Counted from the first letter of the stretch, positions 17,542 through 26,860 are shown. The stretch: DNA of 64,000 bases from Selenomonas sp. AE3005 (GCF_000686945.1 NZ_JMME01000001.1:372001-436000), one strand, 5' to 3'. Notes: generated from the letters alone by a model not told the origin. Program-made: numbers and translations.

Positions 17542-19461
17542 TTATGACAGCATATTTACCAGTTCTTCCGGGCTGATGAGTTTTGTCCCTACCTCCCGGG
17601 CTTTGACAGCTTTACTGCTGGTACTGTTGACGTCCTGAATGACAAGATAATCTGTTTTGCTGCTGACAGCTTTCCCCTCTTTGCCGCCGGCTGATTCAAT
17701 AAGTTCCACATAGTAGCTGCGCGGCTGGGCCATTTTGCCGGTAAGCACAAATATTTTTCCGGCATAGTCACCAGCAGGCGCTGCCACCTTTTCATAAGGG
17801 GCAATGGAAACGTATTGTTCCAGATTCGTGACTGCCTGCATAAAATTCTCCGCGGTAAGAGTTTCCGCTGTTTTCGGACCGATGCCATTGATTTCCTGCA
17901 GCATTTCCTGCGGATTTTCAGCGGTGGCTATTTTATCAGCCAGGTTTGACAAGTCACCGAAATTATCCGCCAGAATTTTGCCAACATCGCTGCCAATACC
18001 AGGCAGGCACAAGGCTTTGATAAAGCGCGGCAGTTCAACATTTTGTCTGGCGGCTTGGATATTGCCGTAGAGCTTTTCTGCGGACTTGCGGGCAAAGCCT
18101 TCCAGGGATTCGAGCATTTCTACGGTAAAGTTAAAAAGCAAAGTATAGCTGAGTTCGGCCGCCGGCGTCTGTGTCTTGGCGTAGGCCACCATCTTACGGG
18201 CGGTTTCAATGGACAGGCCATCAATGTTTAAAACATCTTTGCTGCCCACAAAGGCAATGTCCTGTGCCAGACGTTCATCACAGGCCGGGTTAACACAAAA
18301 CTGCTGGCCATTGACTTCTTCGAGCGGCTGACCACAGGAGGGACAAACAGCCAATGAGATTTCCCCCGTGCCTTCCTCTAAAACTCTGGTAATCTGCGGA
18401 ATGATTTCATTGGCCTTATGAATCTCCACCGTAGCACCGATTTTTATCCCCAGTTCTTTAATCATGGCCGCATTGTGCAGCGAGGCCCGGGTAACCGTGG
18501 CCCCATCGATTTCCACCGGGTCGACCACAGCCACCGGCGTAGCTTTGCGGCGCCCCATCTGCCAGATGACATCACGGACAACCGTGACAAATTTCTCTGA
18601 CAGTGCCTTATAGGCAAAACCATTACGCGGATGATGGGCAGTATAGCCGAATTTTGCCAAGCTGTTTTCCTGGCAGCTTTTAATGACGATACCGTCAATG
18701 GGAATGTTCTGCCCCTTTAAGCTGGCGTAATAGTTTTCGATAGCCGGCAAAGAGTTATCTGCGTCAGTCAGTTCCTGCATGTCCGTAGCCGTAAAGGCCG
18801 TCTGCTCAGCAATAATTCTTCTGGCCGCCAGCGGCGTAATATCTTCCCCGGGTATTTCATAGCAGACATAACTAAGATAATCCACAAACGGGCTGCGCTC
18901 CTTACGCCGCAAGATACCTGCCGCCGCATTGCGCATATTCTTCATGGGTTCTTCGCCCTGGGCGGTCAATTCCTCATTCATTTTGGCAAAGTGTTCCTGC
19001 GTGATATAAACCTCGCCGCGAACAGCATAGCCGCTGTTATTAACACCAGCCCCCTCATAACGGCTGATAAAATTAGGCAGCACCTCACCAATCCGGCCGC
19101 CCAGACCACGGGTAACAAAACGGCAGGAACCATCAGCATTAGGATAAGCAACGACCGTCAGTCCGTCATACTTCGGCTGAATCACGACCGGCCACAATTC
19201 TGCAACCTTTTTGACCAGGTCCGCCTCACTATCCACGCCCTTAGTCCATTTACTCAGGGATGTAACCGGATGGGGATGGGAAAACTTGTCAAAATCCCCT
19301 GCCGCACTGCCGGGCACATAGTTCAAATCCTCAACACCATATTTATCAATATAAGACCGCCGCAAAGCATCGTATTCTTCATCAGCCAAAACAGGATTGT
19401 CCAGCTCATAATATTCCCGGTCAGCCTTTTTAATCGCCGCCAGATGTTCTTCACGAGTCAC
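17542..19461 (-). CDS. ligA: NAD-dependent DNA ligase
   Basis: LigA seals nicks in duplex DNA using NAD+ during replication and repair. This 639-residue form has the adenylated lysine in PKYDGLTVVAY (near residue 98), the nucleotidyltransferase GEVYI and DGIVIK motifs, an OB fold, a Cys4 zinc finger (CPSCGQPL...CVNPACDE, about 395-415), helix-hairpin-helix repeats (LPGIG, INGIGPKTA) and a C-terminal BRCT domain (GKIFVLTGKM...). It is slightly shorter than the usual ~670 residues, and the active-site segment reads KYDG rather than the common KIDG. It follows pcrA, the classical Firmicutes order, but 214 bases with an inverted repeat separate them. Confidence 0.95.
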   Translation of the reverse strand: MTREEHLAAIKKADREYYELDNPVLADEEYDALRRSYIDKYGVEDLNYVPGSAAGDFDKFSHPHPVTSLSKWTKGVDSEADLVKKVAELWPVVIQPKYDGLTVVAYPNADGSCRFVTRGLGGRIGEVLPNFISRYEGAGVNNSGYAVRGEVYITQEHFAKMNEELTAQGEEPMKNMRNAAAGILRRKERSPFVDYLSYVCYEIPGEDITPLAARRIIAEQTAFTATDMQELTDADNSLPAIENYYASLKGQNIPIDGIVIKSCQENSLAKFGYTAHHPRNGFAYKALSEKFVTVVRDVIWQMGRRKATPVAVVDPVEIDGATVTRASLHNAAMIKELGIKIGATVEIHKANEIIPQITRVLEEGTGEISLAVCPSCGQPLEEVNGQQFCVNPACDERLAQDIAFVGSKDVLNIDGLSIETARKMVAYAKTQTPAAELSYTLLFNFTVEMLESLEGFARKSAEKLYGNIQAARQNVELPRFIKALCLPGIGSDVGKILADNFGDLSNLADKIATAENPQEMLQEINGIGPKTAETLTAENFMQAVTNLEQYVSIAPYEKVAAPAGDYAGKIFVLTGKMAQPRSYYVELIESAGGKEGKAVSSKTDYLVIQDVNSTSSKAVKAREVGTKLISPEELVNMLS

Positions 19462-19529
19462 TAATATTCACCTTCTTTATAAACGAACCCCTTTAGACAT
19501 GACATTATTTTCAATACAGGCAGGCAAAA

Positions 19530-19610
19530 GCCAGCCGCAGGGGGATTGCTTTACGGAGCGTTTGACGCCGCTGCGTCTCAGCGCAGAAAAGTAATCCCCC
19601 TGCGACTGGC
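19530..19610. repeat. Palindromic intergenic element between pcrA and ligA
   Basis: Arms GCCAGCCGCAGGGGGATT (19530-19547) and AATCCCCCTGCGACTGGC (19593-19610) match at 17 of 18 positions. The 45-base interior has its own small hairpin (CGCTG/CAGCG). The GC-rich, nested-hairpin form resembles REP-type palindromic units. Only one copy is in the window. Confidence 0.6.
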
Positions 19611-19639
19611 GTCTTTTCACCTCATTGTTAGTATTAAAA

Positions 19640-19680
19640 TGTCAATGTCAAAAGTCAAAAGTCAAATGTCAAATGTCAAA
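19640..19680. repeat. GTCAAA-type short tandem repeat at the 3' end of pcrA
   Basis: Six GTCAA units with 6-8 base spacing (GTCAAT, GTCAAAA, GTCAAAA, GTCAAAT, GTCAAAT, GTCAAA). The pcrA stop codon lies inside the array. A related GTCAA-rich array lies at the 3' end of argH. Confidence 0.75.
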
Positions 19681-21985
19681 CCTTGCTAATCGGCGCATAT
19701 TTCTGCATCAGTCCTTTGACGCCCTGTCCCGGGAAGGCAATCTTCAGCTCAACTTCTTCACCTTCACCCTTAACAGAAACGACTGTACCAACACCCCATT
19801 TACCATGCTGGGCCTTATCCCCCACCTTCCACTCTACACTGGTGTCGGGGCGGATAACGCCGGTTTGTGGCTGCACATTGACGCTGCGCTTTTGCATGGA
19901 GTTCAATACTTCAAACGCTGACTTAGCCTTATCCGTAAAGGCTGCCGGATTGCGTCCCATCTGACTGGCACTGGGGCGGAAAGTCATGGTACCGCTGCGC
20001 TGCTGCGGTCCATAATGGTTGGCATTGGCAAAGCCATAGGAATTTGCCCGGGGGATTAACGCCTCCGTATATTCCTCCGGGATTTCCCCCAGGAACCGGG
20101 AACGGACAGCCGGACTTGTCTTACCGTAAATGGTACGCTGCCGGGCACAGGTCAGATAGAGCTTGCGCTCAGCCCGGGTAATGCCCACATAGCAGGTACG
20201 GCGTTCTTCCTCAATTTCATTTTCATCCATCAGGGTACGGGAATGTGGGAACAAGCCTTCTTCCATGCCAATCATAAAGACCGTGGGGAATTCCAGACCT
20301 TTGGCAGCATGGAGAGTCATAAGTGTTACCCGGTCATCTTCAAGCTCGGCATTGTCGATATCCGAAACCAGGGACAAAGTAGCCAGGAAATTTTCCAACG
20401 TGGGATTTTCCTCGCTCTTTTCAAAGTCACGCGCCACGCCGATAAATTCCTTAAGGTTTTCGATACGGCTTTCATTTTCCGGCTTGTTTTCTTCTTTAAG
20501 TTCGCGCAGGTACCCGGATTCTTCCAATACCTTTTCGATTAAATCATCGATATGCATATTGGCCTGATAGCCCATGTATTTAAAAATAAAGGTCGCAAAC
20601 AGCTCCAAGGGTTTCTTGGTGCGTGCCGTAATACCGGGAATGGCATCAAGTGTATCCGGATTGGAAATGACATCAAAAACCGTCAAGCCGTTAGCGTCAG
20701 CATAGGCGGCGATTTTGCCCAGGCTCGCAGCCCCCAGGCCGCGTTTGGGCACGTTGATAATCCGCATGAGGCTGACAGTATCCAAAGGATTGTATATCAC
20801 ACGCAGGTAGGCCAAAATATCCTTGATTTCCTTGCGGTCATAGAACTTCAGCCCCCCGACCATAGTGTAGGGAATGCCGGAACGCATAAAAGTTTCTTCG
20901 ACCACACGCGACTGGGCATTGGTACGGTAAAGAATAGCAATATCACCATAGGAGGCATTAAAAATGGTCTTTTGTTTCATGACCGTGGTCGCTATGAACT
21001 GTGCTTCATCCCGTTCATCACCGGCCTCATATACGGTAATTTTCTCACCAGTGGTATTTTCCGTCCACAGTTCCTTTTTCTTGCGGTTGATATTGTGTTC
21101 GATAACCGCATTAGCTGCCGCCAGTATATTCTTGGTAGAACGATAGTTCTGCTCCAATTTGATAGTACGGGCCTCCGGATAATCCTGCTCAAAATCCATA
21201 ATATTGCGGATATCAGCGCCACGCCAGCCATAAATTGACTGGTCAGCGTCACCCACAACACAAAGGTTATGGTGCTTGGCGGCGAGAATCTTGGTCAGCT
21301 GGTACTGGGCACCATTGGTATCCTGATACTCGTCCACCAGAATATATTTAAAACGGTTCTGATATTTTACGCGGACTTCCTCATGTTCTTCGAGCAGCAG
21401 CACGGAAATCATCAGCAGGTCATCGAAGTCCAAAGCATTATTGGTACGCAGTTTCTTGGCATAAAGCTTGTAGATTTCCGCCACTTTCTGCTGGAAGAAA
21501 CTATCCGCGTCCCGTTCCATGGCCTTAGGCCCCATCAACTGGTTTTTAGCGTTGGAAATAGCATTTTGCACAGCGCTGGGTGCATACTGCTTGGGGGCCA
21601 GATTCATTTCCTTAAGGCATTCCTTTATGACCACCTGGCTGTCACTGGCGTCATAAATGACAAAGTTGCGCTTATAAAGGCCCGTGGCCTCAATTTCCCG
21701 GCGCAGGAATTTAGCACAAAAAGAGTGGAAGGTGGAAAGCCAGACGTCTTTTGCACCTTCACCAATCATGCGGTCAACACGGTCACGCATTTCCGTGGCA
21801 GCCTTATTGGTAAAGGTAATGGCCAGAATGCTCCACGGGGCCACGCCTTTAGCCAAAAGATTGGCAATCTTACAGGTCAGTACCTTGGTTTTACCCGAGC
21901 CGGCACCGGCCATAATGAGCAGCGGTCCGTCGGTATGCTCCACTGCTTTTGTCTGAGCGGGATTAAGTCCTGCAAATATATCCAA
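19676..21985 (-). CDS. pcrA: UvrD/PcrA-family ATP-dependent DNA helicase
   Basis: A 769-residue superfamily 1A 3'-5' helicase for repair and for clearing replication forks. Motifs in order: Q-motif LNPAQTKAVEHTDG, Walker A AGAGSGKTKVL (about 27-37), motif Ia ITFTNKAATEM, Walker B VDEYQDTN, motif III GDADQSIYGWRGAD, motif IV EQNYRST, motif V TLMTLHAAKGLEF and motif VI EERRTCYVGITRA. The tail (WKVGDKAQHGKWGVGTVVSV) is the Tudor-like C-terminal region of PcrA that contacts RNA polymerase. The stop codon sits in a GTCAA repeat. It is upstream of ligA as in other Firmicutes. Confidence 0.96.
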   Translation of the reverse strand: MDIFAGLNPAQTKAVEHTDGPLLIMAGAGSGKTKVLTCKIANLLAKGVAPWSILAITFTNKAATEMRDRVDRMIGEGAKDVWLSTFHSFCAKFLRREIEATGLYKRNFVIYDASDSQVVIKECLKEMNLAPKQYAPSAVQNAISNAKNQLMGPKAMERDADSFFQQKVAEIYKLYAKKLRTNNALDFDDLLMISVLLLEEHEEVRVKYQNRFKYILVDEYQDTNGAQYQLTKILAAKHHNLCVVGDADQSIYGWRGADIRNIMDFEQDYPEARTIKLEQNYRSTKNILAAANAVIEHNINRKKKELWTENTTGEKITVYEAGDERDEAQFIATTVMKQKTIFNASYGDIAILYRTNAQSRVVEETFMRSGIPYTMVGGLKFYDRKEIKDILAYLRVIYNPLDTVSLMRIINVPKRGLGAASLGKIAAYADANGLTVFDVISNPDTLDAIPGITARTKKPLELFATFIFKYMGYQANMHIDDLIEKVLEESGYLRELKEENKPENESRIENLKEFIGVARDFEKSEENPTLENFLATLSLVSDIDNAELEDDRVTLMTLHAAKGLEFPTVFMIGMEEGLFPHSRTLMDENEIEEERRTCYVGITRAERKLYLTCARQRTIYGKTSPAVRSRFLGEIPEEYTEALIPRANSYGFANANHYGPQQRSGTMTFRPSASQMGRNPAAFTDKAKSAFEVLNSMQKRSVNVQPQTGVIRPDTSVEWKVGDKAQHGKWGVGTVVSVKGEGEEVELKIAFPGQGVKGLMQKYAPISKV

Positions 21986-22020
21986 AATAGCCTCCTAATT
22001 ACTATCCTCAGAAATAAAAC

Positions 22021-22045
22021 CCGCCCTCTCCCGAAAGAGGGGCGG
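22021..22045 (-). terminator. Intrinsic terminator downstream of ppaC
   Basis: CCGCCCTCT and AGAGGGGCGG pair with one bulged base. On the minus strand the stem is followed by GTTTTATTT. Confidence 0.75.
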
Positions 22046-22063
22046 TATATATGTAATTTACGA

Positions 22064-23710
22064 TTATTTGCTAATGCACTTTACAGCCTCAGAAAGGGGC
22101 GGAATGATCTGTTTCTTACGGCTCATGACGCCGGGCAGGTATACATGAGTACCGCTGGCATCCTTCTTGAAGGCCTCACCGATAAGCGTCTTGGGCGAAC
22201 CGGCATAGAGCAGGTAAGTTGCCTCTTCGAGTATATCCGTAACCATAACCAGGCTCATATCGAAACCATCATGCTCACAGATTTTCGTCATAGCCTCAAT
22301 CAGCTGCGGTTCCAAATCCATGACTTCCTTGGTGTCCATCACAGAAATCTGGCTGACGATAATGCGGTAGTCGCCAATCTGGAATTCCTTCAGGTCATTC
22401 TTGGCAATTTCCGAAGGCGTCATATCACCGATGCCGGAACCAGCTTTGAGCATAGCCATGCCGTACTCGTTGATGTCTACGCCGGCGATTTCAGCCAGAC
22501 GCTGAGCCGTTTTCTTGTCGTATTCCGTGCAAGTCGGGGATTTAAAGAGCACTGTGTCGGAAATGATAGCCGACAGCAGCAGGCCGGCAACAGATGCCGG
22601 GATATCGATATCCTTCTGCCAGTGCATGTTGGCAACGATGGTAGCCGTGCAGCCGACCGGCTCAGCATGGGTGAAAATCGGTTCGCTGGTCTGAATACCG
22701 CCCAGACGATGATGGTCCACGATTTCGAGAATCTTGGCCTCTTCAATACCTTCAACAGCCTGACCGCGTTCGTTATGGTCAACGAGAATAACCTGTTCAC
22801 GTTCCGGAACCATGAGATTATCACGGCTTACCACACCAACGAGCTTGTCGTTTTCTACTACCGGATAGTTGCGGAAGTTGGTTTCTTCCATCGTGCCCTT
22901 GATATCGGAAAGCATATCCAGCGGCTTGAAACATACCGGATTTTCATGCATGATACGGCGGATAGGCACGCACTGGTTAATCAGGCGGGCTACGGTATAA
23001 GTGTCATAAGGCGTAGACAGGACAAACATGCCCTTGGCCTCAGCAGCCTCAATCACATCGGCAGATACACGGCCATTGCCCGTAACCACCAGACAGGAAA
23101 TCCCCTGATTTACGATATCGATAAGAGTTTCATCATGGCGGTCGCCTACGAGTACAACATCATTTTCATTGATTATGTTTTTAATCATGCTGATGGAGCC
23201 GGCCGCAATACGCACATTGCCCTTGATGAAGTCGCCTTCTTCGCCGGATACCAGTACCTTACTGTCGGTAGCAGCGATAACATCACGATAACGTACACGC
23301 ATTTCTGCCAGGTTCTGCATACCCAGTTCCTGGAAATAACGTTTAGCCAGGTCAGAAACCGTCACAATACCTACCATTACACCCTTGCTGTCCGTAACGG
23401 GCACGGAACGCAAATCATGTTCACGCATAACCTCACCCAGACGGCGCAGGGTATCATGCTGACGTACCACGATTTTGCTGTCGAGCATAACATCCTTGAC
23501 ACGGGGATACAAATCAGTCAGCAGCAACGGCTTTTCCACCTTGAAATACTCCAGAGCGTATTTCGTTTCAGCATTCACCTTGCCAGCCCGTGCCGGAACA
23601 ACATTTTCGCCCAGAGCCTGCTTCAAATGAGCATAGCCGATAGCCGAACAGATGGAGTCCGTATCGGGGTTGCGATGACCGATAGTATAAATAGGTTTTG
23701 CGCTTTTCAT
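22064..23710 (-). CDS. ppaC: CBS-domain manganese-dependent inorganic pyrophosphatase (family II)
   Basis: This 548-residue cytosolic enzyme hydrolyses pyrophosphate. The DHH phosphoesterase is split: the first metal-binding motif is GHRNPDTDS (about residues 11-19), and the DHHRLGG motif with the rest of the catalytic core is after residue ~330. Between them are two CBS domains (about 68-125 and 250-305) and a DRTGG-like module. The DHHA2 domain at the end has SRKKQIIPPL. Such insertions make the enzyme sensitive to adenine nucleotides in related Firmicutes, so regulation by AMP/ATP or a dinucleotide is expected but not shown here. It lies 47 bases downstream of csrA and has its own terminator. 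Confidence 0.95.
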   Translation of the reverse strand: MKSAKPIYTIGHRNPDTDSICSAIGYAHLKQALGENVVPARAGKVNAETKYALEYFKVEKPLLLTDLYPRVKDVMLDSKIVVRQHDTLRRLGEVMREHDLRSVPVTDSKGVMVGIVTVSDLAKRYFQELGMQNLAEMRVRYRDVIAATDSKVLVSGEEGDFIKGNVRIAAGSISMIKNIINENDVVLVGDRHDETLIDIVNQGISCLVVTGNGRVSADVIEAAEAKGMFVLSTPYDTYTVARLINQCVPIRRIMHENPVCFKPLDMLSDIKGTMEETNFRNYPVVENDKLVGVVSRDNLMVPEREQVILVDHNERGQAVEGIEEAKILEIVDHHRLGGIQTSEPIFTHAEPVGCTATIVANMHWQKDIDIPASVAGLLLSAIISDTVLFKSPTCTEYDKKTAQRLAEIAGVDINEYGMAMLKAGSGIGDMTPSEIAKNDLKEFQIGDYRIIVSQISVMDTKEVMDLEPQLIEAMTKICEHDGFDMSLVMVTDILEEATYLLYAGSPKTLIGEAFKKDASGTHVYLPGVMSRKKQIIPPLSEAVKCISK

Positions 23711-23757
23711 AAAAGAAAATTCCTCCTCATATAATAGACGATATTGTAGATATCGCG

Positions 23758-24027
23758 TTAATTACAATTCACTTGCGTCAGGGCGTCAGCCATTGACTCC
23801 TGGAGCCGGCAGTCCACCTTGATATTGTCACCATGGGGCAGTTCCTCCGCCGCATGACGCTTAGCCATTTCGGCAAATTCCTGAGGCTTTTCGGCCCGTT
23901 TAACGGAAATCTCGGTTGGCGCGGTTACACCAATCTTAATCTTACCACCACTGACTTTGACAATTGACACCACAATGTTGTCGCCAATCATAATTTCTTC
24001 ATTTGCTTTTCGGGTCAAGACCAACAA
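23758..24027 (-). CDS. csrA: Carbon storage regulator CsrA
   Basis: An RNA-binding translational regulator, 89 residues, beginning MLVLTRKANEEIMIGDNIVV, which is the CsrA core fold. IKIGVTAPTEISVKRAE follows with the RNA-contacting region. The C-terminal tail of about 35 residues is longer than in gammaproteobacteria and typical of Gram-positive-type CsrA. The start codon is TTG, after a GGGGGG run. Firmicutes csrA normally sits beside fliW in flagellar loci; here no flagellar gene is nearby, and it precedes ppaC with a 47-base gap. Confidence 0.93.
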   Translation of the reverse strand: MLVLTRKANEEIMIGDNIVVSIVKVSGGKIKIGVTAPTEISVKRAEKPQEFAEMAKRHAAEELPHGDNIKVDCRLQESMADALTQVNCN

Positions 24028-24103
24028 AGTCCCATCCCCCCTTTATTCCGTTACAGTCAATGATACCACAAACATAAAGGTAATTTCAAATCTTGACAAA
24101 GAA

Positions 24104-24138
24104 AAAACCTTCCAGAATGGCAATTTCTGAAAGGTTTT
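24104..24138 (-). terminator. Intrinsic terminator downstream of ndk
   Basis: AAAACCTTCCAGA and TCTGAAAGGTTTT pair with a single mismatch and are followed by a U run on the minus strand. Confidence 0.8.
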
Positions 24139-24156
24139 CGGTTATTCGCTTATAAA

Positions 24157-24594
24157 TTAGTCCTTAACGTGATATTCTCCGTCCAGGATTTCAGTTTCGT
24201 TGAAGAAAATATGAATTTCCCGCTGCGCATTTTCCGGGCTGTCGGACGCATGAACGGCGTTGCGGCTGCCACTGGTGGCAAAAAGTTTACGGATAGTACC
24301 CTCAGCGGCTTCGGCCGGGTTGGTCTTGCCGTGCAGTTCGCGGATACGGGCAATGGCATTTTCCCCTTCCAGCACTAAAGCAATGAGTGGCGCCGAAGTC
24401 ATAAAGCCCACCAGGTCATTGTAATACGGGCGGCCGATATGCTCAGCATAATGAATGGAGGCCAGACGTTCGTCCATTTTGAGCAGTTTCATGCCGACAA
24501 TACGAAAACCTTCCTGCTCGTAGCGTTTGATGATGTCGCCACTATGATGTTTGGCAAAAGCGTCAGGTTTAATGAGTACCAGTGTTTTTTCCAT
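24157..24594 (-). CDS. ndk: Nucleoside-diphosphate kinase
   Basis: The 145-residue enzyme moves the gamma-phosphate between nucleoside triphosphates and diphosphates. It shows the opening TLVLIKPDAF, the RPYYNDLVGFMTSAP segment, and the active-site block SRNAVHASDSPENAQREIHIFF with the phosphorylated His (HASD, a variant of the usual HGSD). Length is close to the family norm. It follows the gamma-carbonic anhydrase-like gene by 22 bases on the same strand, so the two may be cotranscribed. Confidence 0.95.
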   Translation of the reverse strand: MEKTLVLIKPDAFAKHHSGDIIKRYEQEGFRIVGMKLLKMDERLASIHYAEHIGRPYYNDLVGFMTSAPLIALVLEGENAIARIRELHGKTNPAEAAEGTIRKLFATSGSRNAVHASDSPENAQREIHIFFNETEILDGEYHVKD

Positions 24595-24616
24595 GTTAAA
24601 AATTTCCCCTTACTGT

Positions 24617-25144
24617 TTATTTTTGCGCTTCGAGTTCATCCTCATAACGTTTTGCTATCAGTCCGTAATTATCCACGGATACCTTCAAGGCCTCGATTTC
24701 ATCATCACGTAAAGCACGGATAATCTGGGCAGGGTTGCCATATACCAAAGAATTCGAAGGTATTTTCTTATGCTGCGTCAGCTGCGTGCCGGCACCGATG
24801 ATAACATTATCACCGATTTCCGTATGGCCAAGAATAACAGAACCCATGCCGATAAGGCAATTATTGCCGATTTTGCGGCTATGAACGACGGCATTGTGAC
24901 CAATGATGACATTGTCGCCTATTTCCGTAGGCTCATCAAGCATAACATGAATGGTGCAATTGTCCTGAATATCACAATTCTTGCCAATGCGTATTTTCTG
25001 AAAGTCACCACGCACCACAGCGTTAAACCATAAATGGCTGCCTTCGCCGATTTCCACATCTCCTACGACAGTAGCCGATGGTGCGATAAATACATCCTTC
25101 CCTATATTGGGCGCTTTTCCTTTATACGACAGGATAGTGCTCAT
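24617..25144 (-). CDS. Gamma-carbonic anhydrase-like left-handed beta-helix protein (YrdA/PaaY family)
   Basis: This 175-residue protein is built of hexapeptide repeats (IGKDVFIAPSATVVGDVEIGEGSHLW and later IGDNVIIG...), which form a left-handed beta-helix. It has the family metal ligands in IQDNCTIHVM (first His) and IIGHNAVVHSRKIG (two His), and ends in a helical cap after VYGNPAQIIRAL. Members are zinc or iron proteins related to gamma-carbonic anhydrase; activity varies, so the reaction is uncertain. Likely operon with ndk. Confidence 0.9.
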   Translation of the reverse strand: MSTILSYKGKAPNIGKDVFIAPSATVVGDVEIGEGSHLWFNAVVRGDFQKIRIGKNCDIQDNCTIHVMLDEPTEIGDNVIIGHNAVVHSRKIGNNCLIGMGSVILGHTEIGDNVIIGAGTQLTQHKKIPSNSLVYGNPAQIIRALRDDEIEALKVSVDNYGLIAKRYEDELEAQK

Positions 25145-25270
25145 AGATACCGCCTCCTAGTTCGTCTAGTATAATTATTATTTGCTCTTATATTATAGCA
25201 ATTTATGCAAAATTGTGCAAATCCGGCTGACCGTAAGCAGTTATGAGCCTGTCATAAATTTGTTTTGATG

Positions 25271-25786
25271 TCAGCATTTCTGTAACGCTCCGTCATACAC
25301 CAGCTTTGTCCGTTCATCAAACAATACCCACAGAACTTCGTCAAACGCCTTAGGGTACTCCTTTACGACTTCTCTGACCGCCCCAATGGCAATCTCCGCT
25401 GCCTGTTGCACGGGATAGGAATACACGCCCGTTGATATTGATGGAAAAGCCACGCTACGGATGCCTCTCTCAATGGCCAGCTCCAGTGAGTTACGATAGC
25501 AGCCAGCCAGTAGTGCTGCTTCACCATGACTGCCACCATGCCATACCGGCCCCACAGTATGGATGACATAACCGCAAGGCAATCTGTATGCCTTGGTAAT
25601 CTTTGCCTGACCTGTCCTGCAGCCATTCAGAGTCCGGCACTCTGCCAAAAGCTCCGGCCCAGCGGCTCTGAGTATGGCTCCATCCACGCCACCACCGCCA
25701 AGCAGGCTCTCATTGGCGGCATTGACAATGGCATCGGCATAATGTTTTGCCGTAATGTCTCCCAGTTCCGTCCTTATAATAGTCAT
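25271..25786 (-). CDS. Macrodomain protein, probable O-acetyl-ADP-ribose deacetylase (YmdB type)
   Basis: About 171 residues starting [20 protein letters not shown]. Macrodomain signs are [19 protein letters not shown] (ADP-ribose-binding loop and catalytic Asp/Gly region), [27 protein letters not shown], and [20 protein letters not shown] (second ligand loop). It would bind ADP-ribose and remove O-acyl groups or ADP-ribosyl marks. The frame is open upstream into a YaiI-like fragment, but a GGGGGAG ribosome site nine bases before this ATG supports starting here. The sirtuin gene 1.3 kb away makes O-acetyl-ADP-ribose, so the pair may be functionally linked (inference). Confidence 0.88.
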   Translation of the reverse strand: MTIIRTELGDITAKHYADAIVNAANESLLGGGGVDGAILRAAGPELLAECRTLNGCRTGQAKITKAYRLPCGYVIHTVGPVWHGGSHGEAALLAGCYRNSLELAIERGIRSVAFPSISTGVYSYPVQQAAEIAIGAVREVVKEYPKAFDEVLWVLFDERTKLVYDGALQKC

Positions 25787-25948
25787 GTTGCTATTCTCCC
25801 CCTTCTGCTTATTTCGGTAAGTGCAAACACACCAAAGCACATGATTGGTGTCACACAGGAGCGTAACCCCTACACCATATCTTTGCGCCACTTCTTCTGT
25901 CTGCCGTACTACCGGACAGGCATCGGCATCAACGTAAATACGCATCAC
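25787..25948 (-). pseudogene. Truncated YaiI/YqxD (DUF188) remnant fused in frame to the macrodomain gene
   Basis: Residues 1-37 of this frame ([20 protein letters not shown]... to LLCDTNHVL) match the N-terminus of the YaiI/YqxD PIN-like family, whose members are about 150 residues and open with a VDADACPV motif. The remaining ~110 residues are missing, and a short unrelated stretch ([14 protein letters not shown]) leads into the macrodomain. A deletion has probably joined the two genes. A 225-residue fusion protein starting at 25948 is possible but less likely than the internal start. Confidence 0.65.
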
Positions 25949-26322
25949 AGCATATTGAAGGTGAGCTTCATGCCTTTATGGATTTCATTCTGCTGACAGC
26001 GATTCGGGCAAAGTACATTCTCGCTTTCGTAAGGTACAAAAATCTCTTCTACCTCATCCTGATATAGCAATTCGATGCTGTAGATGCTTTGCTCATTCAT
26101 AAGCCTCTCGAAAACACTCAATTTCCCACGGCCTAATTTGTCGGCACTTTCCCTTAAACAAATGCCTACCTGCTTAGCCTTTTTGCTGCGTCTGTATATA
26201 CCGTCCTTATAGGAAATATATTCCAGCACCTCACCGAAATACAAGGACTCCACATCCTTGATGTCGATGATGACGCTCCCACCATTTCGGAACTTCAATT
26301 TGATTTCAAGTATATCAGCCAT
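25945..26322 (-). CDS. Hypothetical protein
   Basis: This 125-residue soluble protein is not recognised. It opens [20 protein letters not shown], suggesting a beta-strand start. A basic patch [10 protein letters not shown] is mid-protein and [13 protein letters not shown] near the end has two Cys. There is no signal peptide or membrane segment. Its stop overlaps the start of the YaiI remnant by four bases, which suggests translational coupling. It lies in an accessory zone with several decayed genes. Confidence 0.6.
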   Translation of the reverse strand: MADILEIKLKFRNGGSVIIDIKDVESLYFGEVLEYISYKDGIYRRSKKAKQVGICLRESADKLGRGKLSVFERLMNEQSIYSIELLYQDEVEEIFVPYESENVLCPNRCQQNEIHKGMKLTFNML

Positions 26323-26350
26323 TTATAGTCCCCCATAACTACATCCACTA

Positions 26351-26671
26351 TTACCGCATCTTCAAGTCCAACAGCACCCTGTCCGTCACCCAAGGCGATA
26401 TTACCGTGTATCCAATGCCCGCTCCATCCAGGACGGCCTTGATTTCCTCATCCTTCACCTTAGCCCGCTCCAGATTGGTTTCCTTACGCCCATCAATGCT
26501 GATGAATTCGTCATTCCGATGGAGTAAATATTCCACATTGTCACCCACCAGCTCCGTCTTATGCCCCTTGCGCTTCAGCTTCGAAAAAATATCTGCGGCG
26601 ATGGTGCTCTTGCCATGATGGATGAATCCATCCGCAACTACAAAGCTGGCAACGTTTCTGCACCAATCGAT
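26351..26671 (-). pseudogene. Truncated P-loop protein fragment
   Basis: The frame is open for about 106 codons, from just after a TAA (26672-26674). It contains a Walker A-like GFIHHGKSTIAADIF close to its start, then GHKTELVGDNVEYLLHRNDE, and ends WVTDRVLLDLKMR. No ATG, GTG or TTG precedes the P-loop, so the true N-terminus looks lost. A GTG at 26548 could start only a 65-residue C-terminal piece. The family is not recognised beyond a small nucleotide-binding fold. Confidence 0.5.
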
Positions 26672-26695
26672 TTAACGGGGTTCTAACCATGAGTT

Positions 26696-26860
26696 TTGCT
26701 ATTCGTATGGGAATCCCGGAAATATACCCACGATATTGAACCGCTAACCAAACGATATGGAGTCAAAGTTTGGCAGTCTTATCTGGAGAACAACACCAGC
26801 CGTGCTATGCGTATGTACTGGGTATATGGACCAGAGCGCCAAACAGCACCAATATCACAG
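26696..26860 (+). pseudogene. Possible small-gene fragment on the plus strand
   Basis: A 55-residue stretch reads like folded protein: YTHDIEPLTKRYGVKVWQSY, then YWVYGPERQTAPIS. The sequence after about 26860 loses protein character and overlaps the DUF4268 fragment on the other strand. The style recalls small phage or toxin-type proteins, but I cannot name the family. Confidence 0.25.

Noticed and set aside
21269-23734. An 821-codon plus-strand open frame opposite ppaC and the 5' part of pcrA
   Set aside because: The minus strand holds two complete enzymes with full motif sets; the plus translation is His/Asn-rich without family features.
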